Shown piece after piece: positions 59,857 to 64,000 of a DNA stretch of 64,000 nucleotides. The translations under genes and the position numbers were made by a program. Source of the stretch: DASZTV01 sp035550655 (GTDB taxonomy: Bacteria > Actinomycetota > Actinomycetes > JAFAQI01). Every line of letters starts with the position of its first letter. Position 1 is the first letter of the stretch. The stretch is from contig DASZOU010000021.1 in the NCBI GenBank assembly GCA_035550655.1, positions 1-64,000 on the forward strand. The letters are read 5' to 3'. The notes below the pieces were generated by a model. That model was given only the letters and a program-made list of their open reading frames with translations. It did not search any database and was not told where the DNA came from.

Positions 59857-60495
59857 ATGACCCAGCTCGCCGACCGGTGGTCGCTCGTCGTGCCGGTCAA
59901 GCGCCTCGAGAACGCCAAGACGCGCCTGGGCATCGACGCGGAATCACGGGCGTCGCTGGCGGTCGCGATGGCGGTGGACACCGTGGTTGCCGCTCTCGCG
60001 TGCCCACTCGTCGGATCCGTGGTCGTCGTCACGGACGACGGCCGTGCGCGCGCGGCACTCGAGCCGCTCGGAATCCAGATCGAGCCCGACGTGCCCGATG
60101 CCGGCCTGAATGCGGCGCTGGAACACGGCGTGGCGATCGCGGCGAACGGGCACGTAGGCGCGCTCGCCTCGGATCTTCCCGCCCTTCGTCCGGACGACCT
60201 GACCGTCGTACTACGTCGTGCCGAAGCGCACGACCAGTCGGTGGTGGGCGACGTGTCGGGCACCGGGACGACGTTGCTGTGTGCGAGGTCGGCGGCACAG
60301 TTCGCGCCTCGGTTCGGCGTCGCATCGCTGGCGGCGCACCTCGCAGCGGGTGCCACCGACCTGACTGATGTCGCGCCGCCGTCGTTGCGCCGCGATGTCG
60401 ACACGATCGACGCGCTCAGCGCGGCCGTCGACCTCGGCGTCGGGGCGGCCACGCGTCGTGCGCTCGATGCGCTCCCCGTCGCGGAAGGTCTGTGA
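59857..60495 (+). CDS. cofC: 2-phospho-L-lactate/PEP guanylyltransferase (F420 biosynthesis)
   Basis: Guanylyltransferase of coenzyme F420 synthesis (FbiD in actinobacteria, acting on phosphoenolpyruvate). 212 residues. RWSLVVPVKRLENAKTRLGI at the start, VVVVTDDGRARAALEPLG and DLPALRPDDLTVVL are the family pattern. The ATG at 59857 has GAGGA 8 bases upstream, and an in-frame ATG at 59848 is less likely. It implies that the cell makes F420. Confidence 0.92.
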   Translation: MTQLADRWSLVVPVKRLENAKTRLGIDAESRASLAVAMAVDTVVAALACPLVGSVVVVTDDGRARAALEPLGIQIEPDVPDAGLNAALEHGVAIAANGHVGALASDLPALRPDDLTVVLRRAEAHDQSVVGDVSGTGTTLLCARSAAQFAPRFGVASLAAHLAAGATDLTDVAPPSLRRDVDTIDALSAAVDLGVGAATRRALDALPVAEGL

Positions 60496-60498
60496 GCC

Positions 60499-60720
60499 AT
60501 GAGCCGGCGAGTGCAGGCGACGGTGCGGAGTTACGACGAGGCCACCCGGAGCGGCGACACGCTCGCCGATGACGGTGAGCTGTTCGCGTTCGACGCCGAC
60601 GCCTTCTCGACGTCGGGCTTGCGGCTGCTGCGCAGCGGCCAGCGACTGCGGCTGGAAATCGACGACGCCGGCCGGGTGAGGTCGCTGTCGATCGCGACCT
60701 TCCCCGAACCGGCGTCGTAG
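60499..60720 (+). CDS. Small protein, cold-shock/OB-like fold possible
   Basis: 73 residues, ATG start 3 bases after cofC. The sequence VQATVRSYDEATRSGDTLAD followed by RLLRSGQRLRLEIDDAGRVR fits the strand pattern and G-x-V...G-Q-R-V spacing of cold-shock-type OB folds, but the RNA-binding aromatic motifs are not clear. Co-transcribed with cofC. Function unknown. Confidence 0.7.
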   Translation: MSRRVQATVRSYDEATRSGDTLADDGELFAFDADAFSTSGLRLLRSGQRLRLEIDDAGRVRSLSIATFPEPAS

Positions 60721-60731
60721 ATGGAGTCTTG

Positions 60732-61220
<489 letters not shown>

Positions 61221-61240
61221 TTGCACCCTCCGCAGTTCGC

Positions 61241-61297
61241 GTCGAGGACCGCCCTCGACTTCACGCGGACGCTAGGGCGTAATCGGGCCCGGCACAA
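61241..61297 (-). promoter_or_regulatory. Predicted hup promoter and leader hairpin
   Basis: Minus-strand TTGTGC (plus 61292-61297) and TAGCGT (plus 61269-61274) with exactly 17 bases between form a good sigma-A-type promoter about 42 bases before the GTG. A small inverted repeat (GTCGAG...CTCGAC, 61241-61246 with 61254-61259) lies in the predicted leader. Sequence match is direct. Activity is inferred. Confidence 0.6.
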
Positions 61298-61337
61298 CGA
61301 TTCTGGGCACTTTTTTTGTTGTGTCGCCAGGAAATTG

Positions 61338-61925
61338 CTACTGGGTGACCGGAAGTCGGGCTGGACGAGACGCCTCGAAGGCGACGATGTCGTCCGTATG
61401 GCGCAGTGTCAGGCCGATGTCATCGAGCCCTTCCATCAACCGCCACCTCGTGTAGTCGTCGATGTCAAAGCTCACGGTCAGACCCGGCGCACGAACCTCC
61501 CGAGCGTCCAGATCGACCGTTATCTCCGCCGCCGGGTCCGTCTCCGCAAGGTCCTGAAGGGCGGCGACATCCGACTCCGCGAGCTGCACGGGCAGCAAGC
61601 CACCCTTCAAAGCGTTGCCGCGGAAGATGTCCGCGAAGCGTGGCGAGATCACGACGCGGAAGCCGTAGTCCTGCAACGCCCACACGGCGTGCTCGCGGGA
61701 CGAGCCGGTGCCGAAATCCGGGCCGGCGACGAGAATCGTGGCGCCGTCGTACCGGCTGTCGTTCAACACGAACGCCGGGTCGTCGCGCCAGGCCTTGAAC
61801 AGCCCGTCGTCGAAGCCGCTGCGGCTCACGCGCTTGAGGTACTCCGCGGGGATGATCTGGTCGGTGTCGACGTTGCTGCGCCGAAGCGGAACCGCGCGGC
61901 CGGTGTGAACCGTGAACTTCTCCAT
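61338..61925 (-). CDS. leuD: 3-isopropylmalate dehydratase small subunit
   Basis: Swivelling-domain subunit of isopropylmalate isomerase (leucine synthesis). 195 residues. RSNVDTDQIIPAEYLKR near residue 17, DFGTGSSREHAVWALQDYG at the substrate site and a C-terminal arm. ATG at 61925, 13 bases after leuC. Confidence 0.98.
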   Translation of the reverse strand: MEKFTVHTGRAVPLRRSNVDTDQIIPAEYLKRVSRSGFDDGLFKAWRDDPAFVLNDSRYDGATILVAGPDFGTGSSREHAVWALQDYGFRVVISPRFADIFRGNALKGGLLPVQLAESDVAALQDLAETDPAAEITVDLDAREVRAPGLTVSFDIDDYTRWRLMEGLDDIGLTLRHTDDIVAFEASRPARLPVTQ

Positions 61926-61938
61926 GACAGTGCTCCCT

Positions 61939-63324
61939 CTACAGATCTGCCGGAGCGGTCAGCCGACCGGTGACGGCGGTTGCTGCGGCCACCGCCGGCG
62001 ACACCAGGTGGGTGCGCCCGCCGGGGCCTTGGCGTCCTTCAAAGTTGCGGTTGGACGTCGATGCGCTGCGTTCGCCGGGCGCGAGCTTGTCGGGGTTCAT
62101 CGCCAGGCACATCGAGCAGCCGGCACCTCGCCATTCCGCGCCGGCTGCCTCGAACACCTCGCCGAGACCCTCGGCCTCAGCGGCCTCCTTGACCGCCACC
62201 GATCCGGGAACGATCAGGACGCGTACGCCGTCGGCGACCCGACGGCCGCGCAGCACATCGGCGGCCGCGCGAAGGTCCTCGAGCCGGCCGTTGGTGCAGG
62301 AGCCGATGAACACGGTGTCGACCCGGACGTCGCGCAGCGGCGTACCGGCGGTCAGACCCATGTACTCGAGCGCGCGCTCGTCGGCGGCGTCCCGCGGTTG
62401 CGGAACGGACGATGACAGGGCAGCGCCCTGACCCGGGTTCGTGCCCCAGGTGACCCACGGCGAGAGCTTGCTCGCGTCGACTTTCACCACCTTGTCGAAG
62501 GTCGCGCCGTCGTCGCTGGCGAGCTCCTTCCACGCCGCGACGGCGGCGTCCCACTCTGCGCCCTTCGGTGAATGCGGCCGATCCTTGAGGTAGGCGAAGG
62601 TCGTCTCGTCGGGAGCGATCATTCCGGCACGAGCGCCGGCTTCGATCGACATGTTGCAGACCGTCATGCGGCCCTCCATCGACAGCCCGCGCACTGCCTC
62701 ACCGCGGTACTCGATGACGTGGCCCTGACCGCCGCCGGTACCGATCTGCGTGATGATCCCGAGGACGAGGTCCTTCGCAGTCACGCCGGCGGGGAGCGCA
62801 CCCTCGACGTCGATGGCCATCGTCTTGGGTGGCTGCAACGGCAGTGTCTGCGTGGCGAGCACGTGCTCGACCTCGCTCGTGCCGATGCCGAAGGCGAGAG
62901 CGCCGAATGCGCCGTGCGTGCTGGTGTGGCTGTCGCCGCACACGACGGTCATCCCGGGCTGGGTCAGCCCGAGCTGCGGGCCGATGACGTGCACGATCCC
63001 CTGGCTCGCGTCACCCATCGGGTGCAGCCGAACGCCGAACTCCGCGCAGTTGCGCCGAAGCGCCTCGACCTGCGCCAGGCTGACCACGTCGACGATCGGA
63101 CCTGGCGTCGTGGGGACGTTGTGGTCCTCGGTGGCGATCGTCAGGTCGGGCCGACGCACGGTCCGGCCGGCCGCGCGCAGCCCGTCGAACGCCTGCGGGC
63201 TGGTGACCTCATGGATGAGGTGCAGGTCGATGTAGAGAAGATCGGGCTCGCCTTCGGTGCGGCGTACGACGTGGGCGTCCCAGACCTTCTCGGCCATTGT
63301 TTTGGCGGACCCGGTGCGGGCCAT
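61939..63324 (-). CDS. leuC: 3-isopropylmalate dehydratase large subunit
   Basis: [4Fe-4S] aconitase-type subunit of isopropylmalate isomerase. 461 residues. TVVCGDSHTSTHGAFGALAF and the cluster cysteines in VFIGSCTNGRLEDLR and AGCSMCLAMNPDKL. ATG at 63324, with GAGGAG 6 bases upstream. Partner of leuD in one operon, divergent from the IclR gene. Confidence 0.98.
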   Translation of the reverse strand: MARTGSAKTMAEKVWDAHVVRRTEGEPDLLYIDLHLIHEVTSPQAFDGLRAAGRTVRRPDLTIATEDHNVPTTPGPIVDVVSLAQVEALRRNCAEFGVRLHPMGDASQGIVHVIGPQLGLTQPGMTVVCGDSHTSTHGAFGALAFGIGTSEVEHVLATQTLPLQPPKTMAIDVEGALPAGVTAKDLVLGIITQIGTGGGQGHVIEYRGEAVRGLSMEGRMTVCNMSIEAGARAGMIAPDETTFAYLKDRPHSPKGAEWDAAVAAWKELASDDGATFDKVVKVDASKLSPWVTWGTNPGQGAALSSSVPQPRDAADERALEYMGLTAGTPLRDVRVDTVFIGSCTNGRLEDLRAAADVLRGRRVADGVRVLIVPGSVAVKEAAEAEGLGEVFEAAGAEWRGAGCSMCLAMNPDKLAPGERSASTSNRNFEGRQGPGGRTHLVSPAVAAATAVTGRLTAPADL

Positions 63325-63391
63325 CGGCTGCTCCTCGATGTCGCTCGGCGTGCTAGTTGCGTCTCAGCATTTGATACACGAGTATTGCGAT
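63325..63391. promoter_or_regulatory. leuCD-iclR divergent control region
   Basis: 67 bases between the divergent leuC and IclR genes. It holds an ATAC-4-GTAT palindrome (63374-63385) in an AT-richer patch, a likely operator for the adjacent IclR (NdgR-type) regulator or a promoter element. Directly seen: the palindrome and low GC. Binding inferred from family knowledge of leuCD control. Confidence 0.45.
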
Positions 63392-64000
63392 ATGACACAG
63401 CGTAGCAGTGTTGGCGTCCTCGACAAAGCGGTGGTCGTGCTCAACTGCCTGCGGCCGGGCCCGGCGTCGCTGGCCGAGCTGGTGACCCGAAGCGGGCTCT
63501 CGCGGGCGACGGCGTACCGGCTCGCGGTCGCACTCGAGGTGCACGGTCTCGTGGAGCGAGACGGCGATGGCCGGTTCCGGTTGGGACCGCACCTGTACGA
63601 CCTCGCCAACGCCGGTGGGGTGGACCCGCTGCTGCGCTCGGCTCAGGACGTCCTCGAGCGGCTGTCGGCGAGCACGAACGAGAGCGCGCAGCTCTACCGC
63701 CGCGTCGGAGATGTCCGGCGATGTGTGGCGGCAGCGGAGCGCGCGAGCGGGTTGCGGGACACGGTGCCGGTCGGCGCCGAGCTCCCCATGACCGCGGGCT
63801 CAGCGGCGCAGGTGCTGCTCGCGTGGGAGTCCGCGGCAGACCTCACCTCGATCGCCGCGCACGCGAAGTTCTCCCCCGCCGGGTTGAGTGCGGTACGTCG
63901 CCGCGGCTGGGCGGCCAGTGTCGGCGAACGAGAGGCCGGCGTGGCGTCGGTTTCGGCACCGGTCTTCGACGCCGACGGCAGCGTCGTCGCGGCGGTTTCG
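63392..64000 (+). CDS. IclR-family regulator, partial (NdgR-like)
   Basis: First 203 codons of an IclR-type transcription factor cut by the window end. ATG 63392. The N-terminal winged helix reads LAELVTRSGLSRATAYRLAV (recognition helix in SRATAYR), followed by GLVERDGDGRFRLGPHLYDL and the start of the ligand-binding domain. Divergent from leuCD, the position of NdgR in streptomycetes and Rv2989 in mycobacteria, which control leucine and other amino acid genes. It probably regulates leuCD. Confidence 0.92.
   Translation, partial: MTQRSSVGVLDKAVVVLNCLRPGPASLAELVTRSGLSRATAYRLAVALEVHGLVERDGDGRFRLGPHLYDLANAGGVDPLLRSAQDVLERLSASTNESAQLYRRVGDVRRCVAAAERASGLRDTVPVGAELPMTAGSAAQVLLAWESAADLTSIAAHAKFSPAGLSAVRRRGWAASVGEREAGVASVSAPVFDADGSVVAAVS

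Noticed and set aside
61298..61337. T-tract (TTTTTTT at about 61311-61317) as a terminator for leuCD
   Set aside because: The T-tract is on the plus strand, whereas leuCD is transcribed on the minus strand, and the preceding stem is weak.

Overview
The window is a continuous piece of chromosome from a high-GC Gram-positive bacterium of the Actinomycetota. The evidence is very high GC, frequent GTG starts, a WhiG-type sigma factor, an actinobacterial HU with a Lys/Ala tail, DUF2469, a SepIVA/DivIVA-like protein, an F420 biosynthesis gene (cofC/fbiD) and a perfect GlnR-type operator. Gene order closely follows the long syntenic block known from mycobacteria and streptomycetes (proS-ispG-rip1-dxr, rlmN-cdsA-frr-pyrH-tsf-rpsB, xerC-dprA-yifB-yraN-rnhB-lepB-rplS-trmD-rimM-khpA-rpsP-ffh, glnD-glnK-amt-ftsY-smc-mutM-rnc, coaD-rsmD-recG, thiL-DUF3515-ddl-gpsA-cofC-hup-leuD-leuC-iclR). 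I cannot fix the genus. I saw no tRNA, rRNA, CRISPR array, insertion sequence or prophage. No stretch longer than 300 bases lacks a gene.

Layout. 134-6284 (-): dxr, site-2 protease, ispG, GNAT and proS, an isoprenoid (MEP) and envelope-stress operon. 6296-13378: an accessory island that looks like amine or polyamine catabolism (saccharopine-dehydrogenase-like enzyme, APC permease, PatD-like aldehyde dehydrogenase, class III aminotransferase, FAD amine oxidase). 13386-19248 (-): a small secreted protein, then rlmN, cdsA, frr, pyrH, tsf and rpsB. 19249-33658: a degenerate LytM-type protein, whiG, xerC, dprA, the translation/secretion block up to ffh, and an acyl-CoA synthetase with a divergent truncated SDR-like gene. 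33655-39400: glnD, amt, glnK and a second amt under a GlnR operator, then a small conserved ORF. 39402-49074: ftsY, smc, a small coiled-coil protein, mutM, rnc, an unusual acyl carrier protein, rpmF, DUF177, sepIVA, coaD and rsmD. 49123-64000: recG, rpmB, thiamine genes, a small Lrp-like protein, lipoprotein, ddl, NlpC/P60 hydrolase, trans-sulfuration enzyme, gpsA, plsC, cofC, hup, leuDC and the start of an IclR regulator.

Most of the window is core information processing, envelope and central metabolism, packed into overlapping minus-strand operons. The least ordinary items are: an ammonium transporter (Amt1) whose first pore histidine is replaced by glutamate, beside a normal paralogue in one GlnR-controlled operon; the amine-catabolism island with a saccharopine-dehydrogenase-like enzyme of unknown substrate; an orphan acyl carrier protein between rpmF and rnc; a LytM-domain protein lacking its metal-ligand histidines; and several strong inverted or direct repeats between operons. 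I found no clear evidence of a wholly new defence or mobile system.
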